From positions 10,936,501 to 11,000,500 of the forward strand of contig NC_044018.1 in assembly GCF_900496995.4 (NCBI RefSeq): a DNA stretch of 64,000 nucleotides, given 5' to 3'. Positions within the stretch are counted from its first letter, which is position 1, and the number at the start of each line of letters is the position of its first letter. This DNA is from Aquila chrysaetos chrysaetos. Taxonomy: Eukaryota; Chordata; Aves; Accipitriformes; Accipitridae. The notes below the pieces were generated by a model. It was not told the origin of the DNA. It did not search any database and saw only the letters and a list, made by a program, of their open reading frames with translations. The position numbers and the translations under genes were made by a program. Below are positions 36,101 to 61,654 of the stretch, in pieces.

Positions 36101-39014
36101 GATCATCAGCCTGCTATGCTGCTTCTGGCACCGGGAGTGTTAAACAAATGCACTTGATATGCTAATTCTGCTAGTCTCTGATCTTTACTAGCTGGAGACT
36201 AGACTAGCATAAGTCCTCAGACAGGAGATTCAACATCCCACCAACAAGTTGTAGCATTGCTCATGCTATAGCTGAATGGTTTTATCCTCCACATAACTTA
36301 TCCCTTAGAAGGGTAAATCTAGAGTAGCCTCTCTTTAGTCATTCATCAACCCAGTTTAAGTCTAATTGCCAGTTCATGGGCCAGATCCAGCTGGCTCCCC
36401 TGCCTTTTCCCTAAGCAATTTATTAGTTGCTTGAGTGGCACATGCCTCGGGAACAGCCAAAAGATCTCCCTGTGCCTGCAGACACCCCAGCCGCTGGAAA
36501 TCAAGCCTCTGGTGCAGCCTCGCCGTGGGAGGCAGGATGAAGTGTGGCTGGGAGAACATCTATGATCTGGTTAGAGGCAAGCAATTAATTGTTACAGCAG
36601 CAGCTGCAAATGATGAAATACACTGCTTTAAGTTCAACTTTCTCTTAAACTCAGTCTGCTCTATTTTTGTAACGATGCTCTTTCTTGTGGGAAGCCTTTT
36701 GAAGGTGGAAGAATGGCTATATCCCTAATAATAGGGCCGTATCCGTAAGCGATGGGTCCGTGAGACGGTATCTGGGGCATTAAGATGTGGTTAATGCCGT
36801 AATTGATGAACTCCTGACCTACAAAGCTGTGTTTACTCATAGACTGCAGTATGCACTTGCAGAGGCTGAAGCTTTGCTTCACACTCAAACTATGGTGTAA
36901 TGCTGTCAGGGTTAAGTGGGGCAACTGTGGAGAGGAATTTGGCCTGCTGTTCCATAATTATCTGTAATTGATCATTGTAATTATCTATAATTATCAAGGT
37001 TCCACCCAATCTGCAGTTCAGTGGCACAGCTGACATATCTGCAAGAGCCGAGTATCAGGTAGACATGCTAATTGCTTGGCAGAAAATAATTTATTTACTA
37101 TGCTAACAACACAGGCCTGCTCCATTAAGGGTAGCTGGCTCCTTGTAGGGAGAGGGGATTTTTAAGTCATGGGCTACAAAGATCAGGTATAGGAAATCTT
37201 GTCCTTCTGTGATCGTACTGAACCAGACTCGGGGGCCTTTTCAAGGCAATTGAACTTTCCAGTATATGCCATCCCTGACATTCGGCTCCGCAGATGTTCT
37301 CATCTGCAAAGGGCGCGTCCTCCCGTGCTGAAAGGACACTGTAATGCATTGGTCTCAGAAACAAACTCCCTGTGTCTTCTTGGGAAAAAGTCACCGTAAA
37401 AGGAATTGACCCTTGTATTGTCCCATCAAGAGAATATTAGAAACTTGGTAAACTTCTTGTCAAACGTTGACTCCTCTTTGCACGCACCATTTTCCTTTGG
37501 TAGTGGTTCTGCGTAGTGCAAGTTACAGAGATGTGGTAACTTAACTTTATCGCGCACTTCTGGCAGCATCAGCTGCCTGCCACTGTGTTCCTCCTGGAAA
37601 TCTTTGCCAACGTCCCAGTCTGCAAACCCATTCGAAGAGCCAACGTGTAAAGAACTAACAATCACCAGAAGGTAACTCTTTCTACTGCGCTGAGCGGGTA
37701 GTGTTCAGGTCCTCCCTCAGGTTCCTCCTGTTCACCCTGCCGGGATTCATGGAGAGGCAAGTCCGGGCCGAGGGCTGGAAGGGGGAGACTGCCACTAAAT
37801 ACAGGACATTTCCCATTTCCAGCACTCACTTTTGGTCATGTGAAAGTACTGAGATATCGAAATTGCAAGCACCGTTTTGGATTACGTTATTTTTAGACGT
37901 TTTTATAGCTCCTCAGCAGTATGAAGGCTGATATAAATGAACCACAGCTCTTTTAGTTTAGCAGATTTTGATACTCTAAATGAATACAAGAATTTTTATT
38001 CAGTGTTTGATATTCAGAAAACCTGAGGGTACAGCGAGTAACCCAGAAACACAGTCTTGTGCTAATAAAAGTTTGACGTCATGCTGTGATATTTTAGCTG
38101 CTTTTCTAACCCTGACTTTCTGATCCATCTGTTGTGAGTTAAACTGTTTGGAACTGAGTTAAATTGACTCTTGCTGGTAAAAGATAATTCATACTGTTAA
38201 CAGCAATCAACTAGAACAAAAAGTACAGAAGCTTGGAACATTACATTAGGAAACCCAAAGTGATGTTGATTAATTCAATAAACAAAAGTAAAATCCAATA
38301 ACCACAGAACTCATTGCCATACATTCTTACTGCTTTCTTATCTCTTTTACAAGAAACCACTGAATCTCTGAATTAGCATGTTTTCTTGAGCAGAATCCAT
38401 CTTGGAGGAAAAGGCTGGTAAAATTTGTTAATGCTGACTTCAGGATATCTAGGATTTCACTGTGTGAGTCACCAACAGGAAAGTTCCCCTCCTGACTAAT
38501 TTATTTTAGGTTTTTTTTCCCCTCATTGATATGTTAATGCTTTGCTTTTACTCCAATACATTCTTATCTTTTTTAAGGAAGCAAAAAGCCAATCTGTGCT
38601 CTCAGCCCAGGTATTTTTCACATCTTCTGCACCAATTCTATTGATTTTTCTATTGATTCTATTGAAGGGATCCAGTGTTACATACTGCAGTATCTATGTA
38701 AAGACATAAGTTTCTCTGTGATGTTGAAAAACCTTGCTTTTTTAATTTAAAAATGGTAGTTCAGTGTGGAAAATAACCGAGTCTCAGAAGCAAAGTCACC
38801 TTTCCTCTTTTTTTTTTAATTTTATAATGTAGAGTAGCAGACACATGCATAGAGTAAAGTTATAGAAAAAAAATTATAGTAGCAGCTTGTTACTGCCCTC
38901 ATAGTCAAGCGCCTTCCATTTGGGATGGAAGAGCTCCAACATGTCCTGCACTGGACCTTTTATTCCCTGGCAAAGAAGGCAGTGGGTGGGAGACTTGCTT
39001 GATGTTCCTATCGC

Positions 39015-39130
39015 TTTCACTAGCCTTTGTGGTGTTGGTCAAATCAGTTCATCTCACTGTGCCTCAGTTTCCCCAACCCCAAACTGGACAATATTTTTAT
39101 TATAAAGTGATGTGAACTGTGCCCGTGGAG
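39015..39130 (+). mobile_element. MIR-type SINE relic, sense
   Basis: The segment ctagcctttgtggtgttggtcaaatcagttcatctcactgtgcctcagtttcccc follows the conserved MIR core (CTAGCTGTGTGACCTTGGGC, then AAGTNACTTAACCTCTCTGT, then GCCTCAGTTTCC) with modest divergence. MIRs are ancient amniote SINEs that survive at low copy number in birds. Confidence 0.7.
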
Positions 39131-40399
39131 GTTATATACAATTATCACTCATGGTCTGTAGGCTTCCCCTCACACACACACACAGAGCAAACGCTGAAGC
39201 AGAATAGCTTGCTTCCATCTTTCATAAGCAACCTGGCAATAGTTCAGTGCATGCAGAGGAGAAGTAATGATTACAGTGAAAGTCTAAACCAACATCTTTT
39301 AGCCAAGGTGTTAGAGAATTTTAGTCATGGGTTTCTCTAGGTTTGCTTTATTAACAACTCAGAGTTGGGCCACCACCACAGTGAATGGCAACCTTCCAAA
39401 AATTTCTCAGTCTTATATACCTTTTTACCACCTATTATCCCAGTCCAAAGTCTTTGTAATTTTCCAGTTGATCTCAGTTCCCATGTCATTATCATTCATC
39501 ATCTTATCTCATCAATTCTCGCGTCCCGGTTCTTATAAAGTTAGTGGTCGTAGGCAGAAAGTCTCCAGTCACCACAATCACTTATCTTCTTACACATCAA
39601 AGATCACCTTTGAATTTCTGAAAATCACTCAGGCTATTCTATTAATTTGTCTTGCTCTAAAGTTAATCACTTACTCCTATGTCTTAGGTCTAAGATGTAT
39701 GATCCTTCTTCGATTGATTCAGCTTGACTGGGTTTTAAGCCAGCCATGGTGAGGGCTACACATGGGACAAATAGGCAGCTTATGCATATTGTTTTATAAG
39801 CACCTGCATTCTATTAATCACATCTAAAGCAACCTCTAATCATTAGTTGTATGTCTGATACGAATAGTCTTAGAAAACAATGAGGCTTAAGGCCTAGTTC
39901 CCTTTACACAAGGATAGACTGAAGAATGGCACAAAAGGGAGGGACTGTGGAATTAAAAAAATCAGCATAAAACAATCTGAGTGCTGTATTGTTTTGACAT
40001 CTCGGAGGTGTTGAACTTAGTTTTTTGAAGAAGCTGAAGGAGAATGCAGCCTGGCCTCTTATTTACCTGATTTTGAAAAACCTAACTAGTTTGGCTAATG
40101 AGGAACACTGTGATATCAAAACTCCTTCCCTCCCTACCTGCTGAGAGGGAAGGAGTTAAGCATCATGCTGGTAAAGGAATCTGAATCATTCTTTTGCAGC
40201 TGCTTCTGACTTGCAGATATGCGTAGGGCTTTATGCTCTTACTGTTGTGGAAGTGGACGATTTGCTCCCACAATGTCAAGGTCTTTTTGCTATCTGGGAA
40301 GAAAAGTTTATCACCAGTACTCTCTGTCTCTGAGATTTTGTCTGGCTGCCATGACTGTAAGCTGAGCCGTTCAGAATTTTTAATACATTTAGCCTCACA

Positions 40400-40495
40400 A
40401 ATCCTCTCTGAACTAGCACAAAGGAGAGAATTAAGGCTCAGAGAAAAGGAAGTGTCTTGCCTGAGGTCATCTGGGCTGCTTGCGGCATGGAAGAA
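40400..40495 (-). mobile_element. MIR-type SINE relic, antisense
   Basis: Ggctcagagaaaaggaagtgtcttgcctgaggtcatctgggctgcttgcggcatgg matches the reverse complement of the MIR core (CTGAGGCACAGAGAGGTTAA, GTNACTTGCCCAAGGTCACA, then CAGCTAGTAAGTGGCAGAG). It lies 1.3 kb from the other MIR and in opposite orientation. Confidence 0.65.
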
Positions 40496-42559
40496 TCTTT
40501 CATAGAGGGTCAAACTAGAATCATTAACCTATTGTCTCTTCCCCCAAGTACAGGAAACAATGCAATCATTCTCAAAATACTCTTTTAATCTTTCTTTCCT
40601 TTTTTTTTTTTTTTTTTTTTCCCGAGGAGGAGAAAGTGGAGAAGTTTTTTATGCCCACTCAATAGTTCCACATCAGTCTATCCTGCTGTGGAAAGCTGCT
40701 TTGTGATGTTAAATGACAGTCACATTATTCTTCCCGGTATCTTTGTTGTCTGCAGGGTATAATAAGCAGTGAAGCTCAAGGGAATTGCATCAATTTTTAT
40801 TCTGAGCCTGGCTGACAAAGATATGAACACTTAATTAAGATTTCTTTCATCTCATGAAAATGGCCCTGAAGATCTGAGCCTGACATGAGAGCTGCCAGTG
40901 ATACTAGTGAAGGCAAAGTGTCCAACTGCAAGATCTTAGCTGGAACACTTGCCCTCACAAACCATTTGAACTGAGAATGGAATCTAGGTGTTTCCAAGTG
41001 GATGCCGTAACTCAAGCAAGAGGCTCCTGCTTTCTCTTCTGACTCTCTCTAGTCCTGTGAATTCCTCTTTCACACAAGGACAGACTAACAGGAGGGAGAG
41101 CCTCTCTCAACTCCGCAGGAACAATGTAATCAATTCAGGCGTGTGCGCTGCAGAAACAGTTGGCTTAGGCTTCCCAACGTGCCATCTGTGAGAAAACTGA
41201 TTTTTTAAATGACTGATTACAACAAAATGCACAATCCTTTTCCATTTATTTACACGCATGCATGTATATTGATTAAAATTAGTCTAGTTTTGCTACATTA
41301 AATCAGAGTGTTGATAATTAAGCATCTGTGCACAGGGCTGAGAACATTAGGAGCACTAAAGAAACAAACAATAGTTTATAATAGGATCATTAGAGCAGTC
41401 TTAGCAGCACTTACAACATGTTTATTCAAAAATGAAATATGCCCTAAGGAAGAAAAACACCCATTATGGAACACAGGGGATTTAAAATAAAAAGGTCAGT
41501 TTTAAAGCCTTTAAGTAAATCATTTCAAACAACTCAGCAACAGTTCATGTTTAAAAATAAACTAAGTAGCTAAAACAATAAAATGTGTTAATTGTAGGAT
41601 CTGGAATATTTCAAAAGGACAAGTACAGTCACCCTCATTACCTTCTCATTGTTCAGAGTGAAAAAAAACAGTATTAATACTGACATATGATACACATCTT
41701 GGTGTATATATGCACAGCAAATATTTACGGTTCTATGAGTGTCTCAGATTGGTTGTACACGGCCAAGAAGGAAATACTTCCAGCTGCACCAGGGTTAAAA
41801 TAAACTGTGTGCCTATCTGTATCAACAGCTCAGGTCTGCAAAACCCACTGGCTGCCCTCGGGTCAGAGCAAGTTTATAGGTCCTGCTCCATACGAGAACA
41901 GACCTCCCGTCCAAGTGGTGGGGCAACCTCTTACCCCATACACGTTATGATGGCAGCACTTGCATTTATACACATTATTTCTAATTAACACGTGTATCTG
42001 GCAGCACCTGCAATTTTCAGTGGGACTAATGCGGTACTATTATGACCCACTCACAAACAGGGACTTTGACTCACAAAAGAGTAAAGCACCTCCGTGACTA
42101 AAACTCAGCTCTTCTGTTCACCCTCTTAGCACGTATCCTCTGAACATGTAACGTGCAATATTAATAATTCAATCCAAGGAATTAATGCAAAAGCATAGCG
42201 GGAGGGTTTAAGCGAATTAAACCCTCTACAGTACTGGCTGAATTGCAGCCAATGCCACGGGACTTTGGCAGTGTCTCGAAGCTGGCCGCTTCGGGCTCTA
42301 CTGAGGAGGCGACTACTCCAGTTTTTCTTGGAAAACAGGGTTATCGCTGGACAACACGCTCTTCCCCGCCGGGTTTTGGCTGCCTGCTCGGAAGCCAAGC
42401 GCCGGCTCTTCGCCCTGGCCAACCTCCACCGGCACCGCGCGGGGAAGCACCGCCAGCTGTGCCCCCGACGCCAAGCCAGCCCGCCCCGGCGGGACCCGCC
42501 ATGCGGAGCGGTACCGGCCCTGAGGGGGCTGCGGCGGGAAGAAGCGGCTCCGCGCCAAC

Positions 42560-42597
42560 ATGGCGGACAGAGGGGGCGACGCCCACCCTCGCCTCAG
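42560..42597 (+). other. Candidate extra first exon: ATG plus splice donor upstream of LAPTM4A
   Basis: An ATG at a YY1-like element (caacATGGCGGAC) is followed after 38 nt by a consensus donor CTCAG|GTGAGC. It would encode MADRGGDAHPRLR in phase 2. LAPTM4A exon 2 begins in phase 0, so this is not a simple alternative LAPTM4A N-terminus. It may be a non-coding first exon or chance. Confidence 0.3.
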
Positions 42598-42683
42598 GTG
42601 AGCCCCGCCCCGCCGCCGCAGGTGAACGACAGGGCGTTGCGCCCAGGGGGGCTGTGATTGGCCCGCGGCGCCGCCGATCGCCT

Positions 42684-42697
42684 GTTGCCGCGGCAAC
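42684..42697. promoter_or_regulatory. Palindromic RFX X-box-like site
   Basis: GTTGCCGCGGCAAC is a perfect 14-bp inverted repeat. It matches both half-sites of the RFX X-box (GTTGCC..GGCAAC), with GC in place of the usual AT in the centre. It lies about 170 bases upstream of the LAPTM4A ATG, between two CCAAT boxes. Confidence 0.5.
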
Positions 42698-42748
42698 GCG
42701 CACGCCCTCCCGCAGGCACACCCCCGCGCCCCCGCTGTCGGCGGCTGA

Positions 42749-56124
<13,376 letters not shown>

Positions 56125-56835
56125 AGCAGTTTTTATGTTAATTAACATCTGTACCAGCTTCCTGGGGGTTTTGTCTTTTAATCTTGCAAAACTGCTTAAG
56201 TAATAGAAATATTCAGGGCTTTAGGAGCAAACTGTTCTGTTTAAAATATGTTTGATATAAACTTACTAAGCAAAACACATCTGGGAGTGATTTTGTTTGC
56301 TTTAATTTTTGTTCTCCTTAATGCTCTTAAACATTTTATTGCCTTAGGGCCTTATACTGCAAGAACTTATGCATGTGACTAACTTGTGGCTTTTAATAAT
56401 ACCAACTGAGCCAATCTATGATTGAAGTTAGCTACAATTATAAGTGTCGGCAGGATTGTGCCCTTAATTTATATTAATTTTTTTGTAAAGTAGTTCATAA
56501 AGACAATCTGATCGTGCAGCAAAATGACAGTTTGCCTTTATCCTTTTTTTGGACGGGGAGGGGGTTTGAATGTGGTATATATGTGACTTTTTTTACTTTG
56601 CACTTTTCTCATATGTTATCTTACCTTTATTGTGGGTTTTTTTTGGTTATCCTATGTCTTGGAACACAGTATTTTTCAGGAAGAAGTGAGGGTGGCACAG
56701 GAGTTCTATTACAATGTGCTGTGAACGCAAGAAAAATAAATAGAAATGTGGAAGATGGTTGCATGCTTCTAATCTTATATGTATTTTCCTCTTTGTGATA
56801 AATGATACTTAAATAAATCTTTTACGAAATGTTTA
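56125..56835 (+). other. LAPTM4A: LAPTM4A 3'UTR with two poly(A) signals
   Basis: AT-rich untranslated region. AATAAA occurs at 56735-56740 and again at 56812-56817; the distal one is followed by a GT-rich element (about 56840-56870). The resulting length of about 700 bases is similar to mammalian LAPTM4A, from memory. Confidence 0.7.
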
Positions 56836-58840
56836 CCAGTAGCCTTGGTTGATCTGTTTGTCGGTTTGGTTTTTTTTAAGTGCTTCAGTGTACTGCAGAT
56901 AGTCCCATGTACATGCAGCTTAGTGAACGCTGGCTTCCTACAGGTTGTTTAGTGGTTGATCTGTGTTCTTCAGCAAAAGTCCTCCTGTGAGTGGAGAACG
57001 TGGATTTCCTTTAATGTAAAAGCTTGTATTGCAGCCTTGCAGTTCAAGTACTTGGTTGTCTTCTACTTGTCCTATTGTTACTTACACATAAGCTGGGAAA
57101 AGGGAATTGTACTGGAGGCTTCTAGCCTTTGAGGCAAATTTGATGTCTGATGAACTCAGGTGTTAAGAGCAGGACAGACACCCAGTAGGACTACAATGTT
57201 ATTTACATTGGAAAATGTCCAAAGTTGTTGGACATATGCCCTAACTTCAGAAATGTTCTTCTAAAGAAAAAAAAACCCAACTACAAACAACAACTTTCTA
57301 CTGTTCCTCCTCTGTAGTAAGAGGTAAAAGATAGTTTAATGATCTGCTAATACATCTGAAGAAAAAATGGCTTTCTACTTTGGAAGATAAAAGGGACCTG
57401 GGATTAAACTCTGGAAAAAAGGCATACAGGTTCTTGTTATTCTAGTCTGTTCAAGTATGTACCTCCTTCCTGTCCACCTGACACATTTAAAAATGCCCTC
57501 TGTCATTACCGTGCTATCAGTAATAGTTTAATTCGTTTTTTCCCTTTACCTAAGGTGCCATCTGCGAGAGTACCTTAAGCTGCGGTGGTGCAAGAACATC
57601 TTGTGCCACTGTTCTGGCACCGCCCTGCCCTTCTACTTACCCTGTGCACCCAGGGCTGTCAGCAGCTGCGCTTGGTTTCCAAGTTCTGAGGAACTGCATT
57701 GGATCGGACTCACAAAGAGACTCCAAAACCAGGGAATCTTTAGATGCTGGCAGAGACTGCTTAAATGTGACTTCTGTGGGTGAGGGGTGGGGCTGAAAGA
57801 CTACATGAAATTCGAGTGGTCTGAGAAACACACAGCAGAAACTATTGGGGGGTTGTGTGATGCTCAAGTACTGATCCCAGAGCATACGCTCTCGCCTGGA
57901 TCCATCCGCACTGAGGGAGATTTGGTGTGTGTTACAGAATGAAGCCAAAAACCTGCTCCTTCATTAGCTGTCTGACCGTGAGTGGGCACCAAAGGAACTT
58001 GGAAGTGTTGGATATGGGCAGAGAGCTTCGGCCGAGGCCTGGGTGCTGAGACTTCCCAAACTGCGGGTGGGCAATCGTATGGGCGAGCAGTATTTGGCAG
58101 CAGCAGGCACTGCTTGAAATTTGGGTGGTGTGCGGGCATGTGCTGTTGCTTGCTCAGAGCTGCAGCCTCCTCTAGGAGATGAAGGGCGTTGTACTCCACT
58201 GGACCCCTGTCCTGTGGCTTCCCTCAGCATGAAGGGTGGTGTTCCCGATTTTGTTGGCAGGTTTTGTGAATGCGATGGTGGCCTCTTCCACCGTGCAGTC
58301 AGGATAGTACCTGCTGGAGTGAGTCAATACCTGCCTGAGACTGTACTGCTGGTGGGTTGTGAGGGTGTGGTGGTTCCTGTTCCCCTTATGGAGGTGAAGG
58401 GAGAAAAGATGGTCCTGCAGTCCAACATGTTGACTGTGGGTTTGGCAAAGGTGTCTTCTAAAAGACTGTGCTGGAGGTCGTAGTGGATTTGTGCTCTAAA
58501 CCGTGCTTTCTGTTAAAGCTTGCTGCAGCTTCCCACAGGGACTGGGAGGATTTGCAGTGCTAGGGACCGGACAGAATGGCCTAGGTTAGGTTTGACAACA
58601 GGGAAGGCGGTTTCTGTCGCCTCGGTGATCCTGCTGCGAGCTGCTTCTCCCGTTCTTTGCCAATACTGCCCTGGAGCTAAAGCCTTGAGACTAGGAAGTG
58701 CAAAGCTAGCAGACCTGCATCAGGTAATTCCAGTGGCGGGAGAACGGGTGAGTTTGTATTTCAGCTCCCCCGGCTCCCAGTTTGAACCCTGCCCTCACCC
58801 CGACCGCAAGCTGCCAAAATTTCACCCGACCCCTCGCCGC
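56836..58840. other. Intergenic spacer between LAPTM4A and MATN3
   Basis: Only about 2.2 kb separates the LAPTM4A poly(A) region from the MATN3 start. It turns from AT-rich to GC-rich towards the right. No gene was recognised, so MATN3 promoter elements probably lie here. Confidence 0.6.
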
Positions 58841-58884
58841 CCTTCCCTCCTTCCCTCCTTCCCTCCCTCCTTCCCTCCCTCCCA
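58841..58884. repeat. Polypyrimidine (CCTT/CCCTCC)n tract
   Basis: A pure C/T run of about 44 bases ending roughly 160 bases before the MATN3 ATG. Such homopurine-homopyrimidine tracts can adopt triplex structure and are common in GC-rich promoters. Confidence 0.85.
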
Positions 58885-58889
58885 GGCCG

Positions 58890-59400
58890 CCCGCCCCGTC
58901 GGGGCGGGGGAGCGAGGGCTGGCCTCCCGCGCCCTCCCGGCCCCCGCTCCGGGCCGCAGGCGGCGGGGGGAGCCGGTGCCACCTCGGTTGCCCGCCCTTC
59001 TTCTTTAAACGCGGGCCGGCGGGCGGCGGGGCGGCCGGCGGCACCATGCGGCGGGCGCTCGGCATCCTCGGCTGCTGCCTGCTGCTGCTGCTGCTGCCGC
59101 CGCTGCCGCCCGCGGCGCGGGGCTCCCCGCACCGCCTGCGCCGGCAGCCGCGGCCCGGCGGCGGCCTCCCCGGGAGCCAGCCCGCGGCAGGTACCGTACT
59201 CGGGGCGGCGGGACCTGCCTCCTGCCGGGGGCCGCGACCCGCGGCCCTTCGCTGAGGCGGCGCTCCCCCCGCTGCTCGCTCGCCGCTGCCCCGGCGCTGC
59301 GGTGCCGCCTGCCCTGGCTGCTCGTCGGAGGCGGCCTGGCGGGCGCAGTGGGACCGGGGTTACGGGCAGGCTGGGGCCCGGGGGCGTCTTGCGGTAGCTG
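58890..59400 (+). promoter_or_regulatory. CpG-rich promoter and first-exon region of MATN3
   Basis: High GC and CpG density extends from just after the polypyrimidine tract through exon 1 into intron 1. A TTTAAA lies at 59003-59008 but is only about 40 bases before the ATG, too close to be a standard TATA box for this start. Confidence 0.55.
59046..59190 (+). CDS. MATN3: MATN3 exon 1, signal peptide and N-terminal segment
   Basis: The ATG is in a ggcaccATGc context. The exon encodes [11 protein letters not shown] followed by a Leu run and a Pro/Arg-rich stretch, and ends at gcggcag|gtaccg in phase 1. Human MATN3 has a comparably Pro/Arg-rich linker. Confidence 0.85.
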
Positions 59401-61654
59401 CAGCGGCCCGCGGACCGTTCGCTGGTAGGCTGAAGTACCAGCTACTCGTCTTTTGTTTTTACGCGAAGCTGGCCTCGCTGTTCTCCAAAACCTGCGTAAC
59501 TCTTCCCTGCCGGTGTTCATTTCTCGAAACAGCACCGTTGCAGACTCACAGAAGGATCAGGCTGCTGAGAAGAGGCTTGTTTAGGGGTTTTTTTACCTAA
59601 AAAAGAGAATTATTCTGCCTACAAACCTTGGATTTGGCCTTTTTTTTTTTTTTTTTTTTTTTGTAGGACAAACATTGCATCTCTTTCACGTCTTAAGCTA
59701 CCCATGCATGCGCAGCACTTCTTTGTGTTTTCTCAGCTTTCCAAAGGGCAGAAAACCACTCTTCTAAATCCTTGTGCAAAAACTGAGCTACAGGATGCTT
59801 GTAGAATTACATGTAATATACCCAGGCGGGATCCTAGATTCGTCCACTCCATTACTCTGTCCAAAGGCAAAATCAACTCTGCTCCCGTGTTTCCTGATGG
59901 AAGTAAGATCTATCTGTGCAATTTGATTTTTTTCCCCTCCCTTTTCTCTTGCACAAGAGAAAAAAGGTTTCTAATGCATTGAAAAAAACCCCGCTGTTTT
60001 CACCTCTACTTTTAAGAGACCTGTGAAGATTTTTTAATTTTTTATTTCAGCTGGAATGGAATAGTAATAGCGAACTCAATAGTAACTGAGAGAGGTGTGT
60101 CAGGTTCCCAAAGCAGCTCTCAGGGAGCATATTAAAACTGCTATTTAATGCAGTGTTGAGCCAGAATGTCTGTTTAATAGAAGTACTCTGCTTTTGGGTT
60201 GTCTGTTTTTCATCAACCAGCTGCACAAATCCATACCTTGAGGGTATGAGCTAAGTACATGGTATTGTCAACATCGGGTCAGGATATCAGGACAGAGTGT
60301 AAGCTTAGGTCGCCTGCTGTCACTGTCTTGATTATTTTTTGTCTTCCTAGAAGTGATGCTTGTCTCTGATGTGAGCTATGGCTTTTCTGTTTCTGTCTAG
60401 ATTTATATGTCAGTGAGGAACTCTGGAAGCTAGAAATATGTGTGTAAATGTTCATTTTTACATGTAAAATTACTTTTTTCTCTGCTCTAGAAGCCTTAAA
60501 ACACTAACAACTTCTAAAGAAGCCTTTATCACAGCATCATCTGCATCTTTTTCCCATTGGCCTTTATTTCTTCTTGTGTACTTTGGATTGTGAATTACAA
60601 ACAAGAAATAATTCCTAATCAGGATATACTATCCTAAAAATATTCTTAGGATCTGTTCACTATGTAATATAGCCAGTTGTTTTACCATTTTATTTCTGTA
60701 GCTTATAAAAATGGAATTCAGGCTTTATCTTTAAAAATAAAAAGTGAGTATGTTTATATATCATTGCTACACTTCTGTGATGGCTGTTACATGGGAACTA
60801 CAACCCTTTGTTTCAAGGATAATTAGACATTTTGTGCGCTCAAATGTGGACCTCTCTTTTAATGCTTAGAAGTGTTCAATTATTTATTACTTGTCAAAAT
60901 TAATATTTAAGAATTTCTAACGTGTTGCTCACTATAATTTTAAGCCTCTTCCTAAAGAATCAAGAGTGCCAACGTTTATCTAGTAGGAGTAGTTTGCCAT
61001 GACAGCTCTCACTGCCGTAGGGTGAGAGCTCCGGTCCTGTGTAGGAGATGACTGAAGTGTTTTGTTTTCCTTCCTTCTTGACAGACACTGCCTGCAAGAA
61101 CCGGCCCCTAGACCTCGTCTTCATCATAGACAGTTCCCGTAGTGTCCGACCTGAAGAGTTTGAGAAAGTGAAAATCTTTTTGTCAAAAATGATTGATACT
61201 CTGGACGTTGGTGAAAGAACAACCCGTGTGGCAGTCATGAATTACGCTAGCACTGTCAAGGTAGAGTTTCCCCTCCGGACCTACTTTGATAAAGCATCTA
61301 TGAAGGAGGCTATATCTCACATTGAGCCCTTGTCTGCTGGCACAATGACCGGCCTTGCCATCCAAACTGCCGTTGACGAAGTCTTTACTGAGGAAATGGG
61401 CACCCGGCCGGCAACCTTCAATATCCCCAAGGTGGTCATTGTTGTGACAGACGGACGACCACAGGACCAGGTTCAAGATGTGGCAGCAAGCGCCCGGACA
61501 GCTGGCATTGAGATCTATGCAGTTGGGGTAGACCGGGCAGACATGCAGTCCCTGAGGATAATGGCCAGCGAACCACTGGATGAACATGTCTTTTATGTGG
61601 AGACCTATGGTGTGATCGAAAAGCTGACATCCAAATTCCGAGAGACTTTCTGTG
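59046..61654 (+). CDS. MATN3: Matrilin-3, 5' part (exons 1-2); gene continues past the window
   Basis: Exons 59046-59190 and 61085-61654 join in phase 1 to give 238 codons plus one base. The product is a secreted cartilage extracellular-matrix adaptor that forms oligomers and binds collagens and COMP. Seen: a signal peptide (Leu run at residues 11-17, likely cleavage near AARG/SPHR), a short basic, Pro/Gly-rich segment, then a complete vWA domain (about 52-238). The domain has the MIDAS residues DSSRS (D64, S66, S68), T135 in LSAGTMTG and D171 in VTDGRPQ. The end [18 protein letters not shown] matches human MATN3 closely and fits it better than MATN2. The EGF repeats and coiled coil expected from exon 3 onward are not in the window. 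Position right after LAPTM4A supports MATN3. Confidence 0.93.
59191..61084 (+). other. MATN3 intron 1
   Basis: The CpG-rich start passes into AT-rich sequence with a T homopolymer at about 59640-59662. No other feature was seen. Confidence 0.7.
61085..61654 (+). CDS. MATN3: MATN3 exon 2, entire vWA domain
   Basis: Acceptor ccttcttgacag|acactg and donor ttctgtg|gtaagg, phase 1-1, 570 nt. A single exon encodes the whole vWA domain bounded by Cys residues (C52 and the final C), as in other matrilins. The frame has no stops or frameshifts. Confidence 0.95.

Larger units (their letters stand above)
33186..42240. other. Intergenic region between MTDH-like gene and LAPTM4A
   Basis: About 9 kb with no supportable gene on either strand. 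It contains simple repeats (A run near 34899-34917, T run near 40599-40620, CA run near 39172-39183) and two MIR relics listed separately. Confidence 0.6.
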
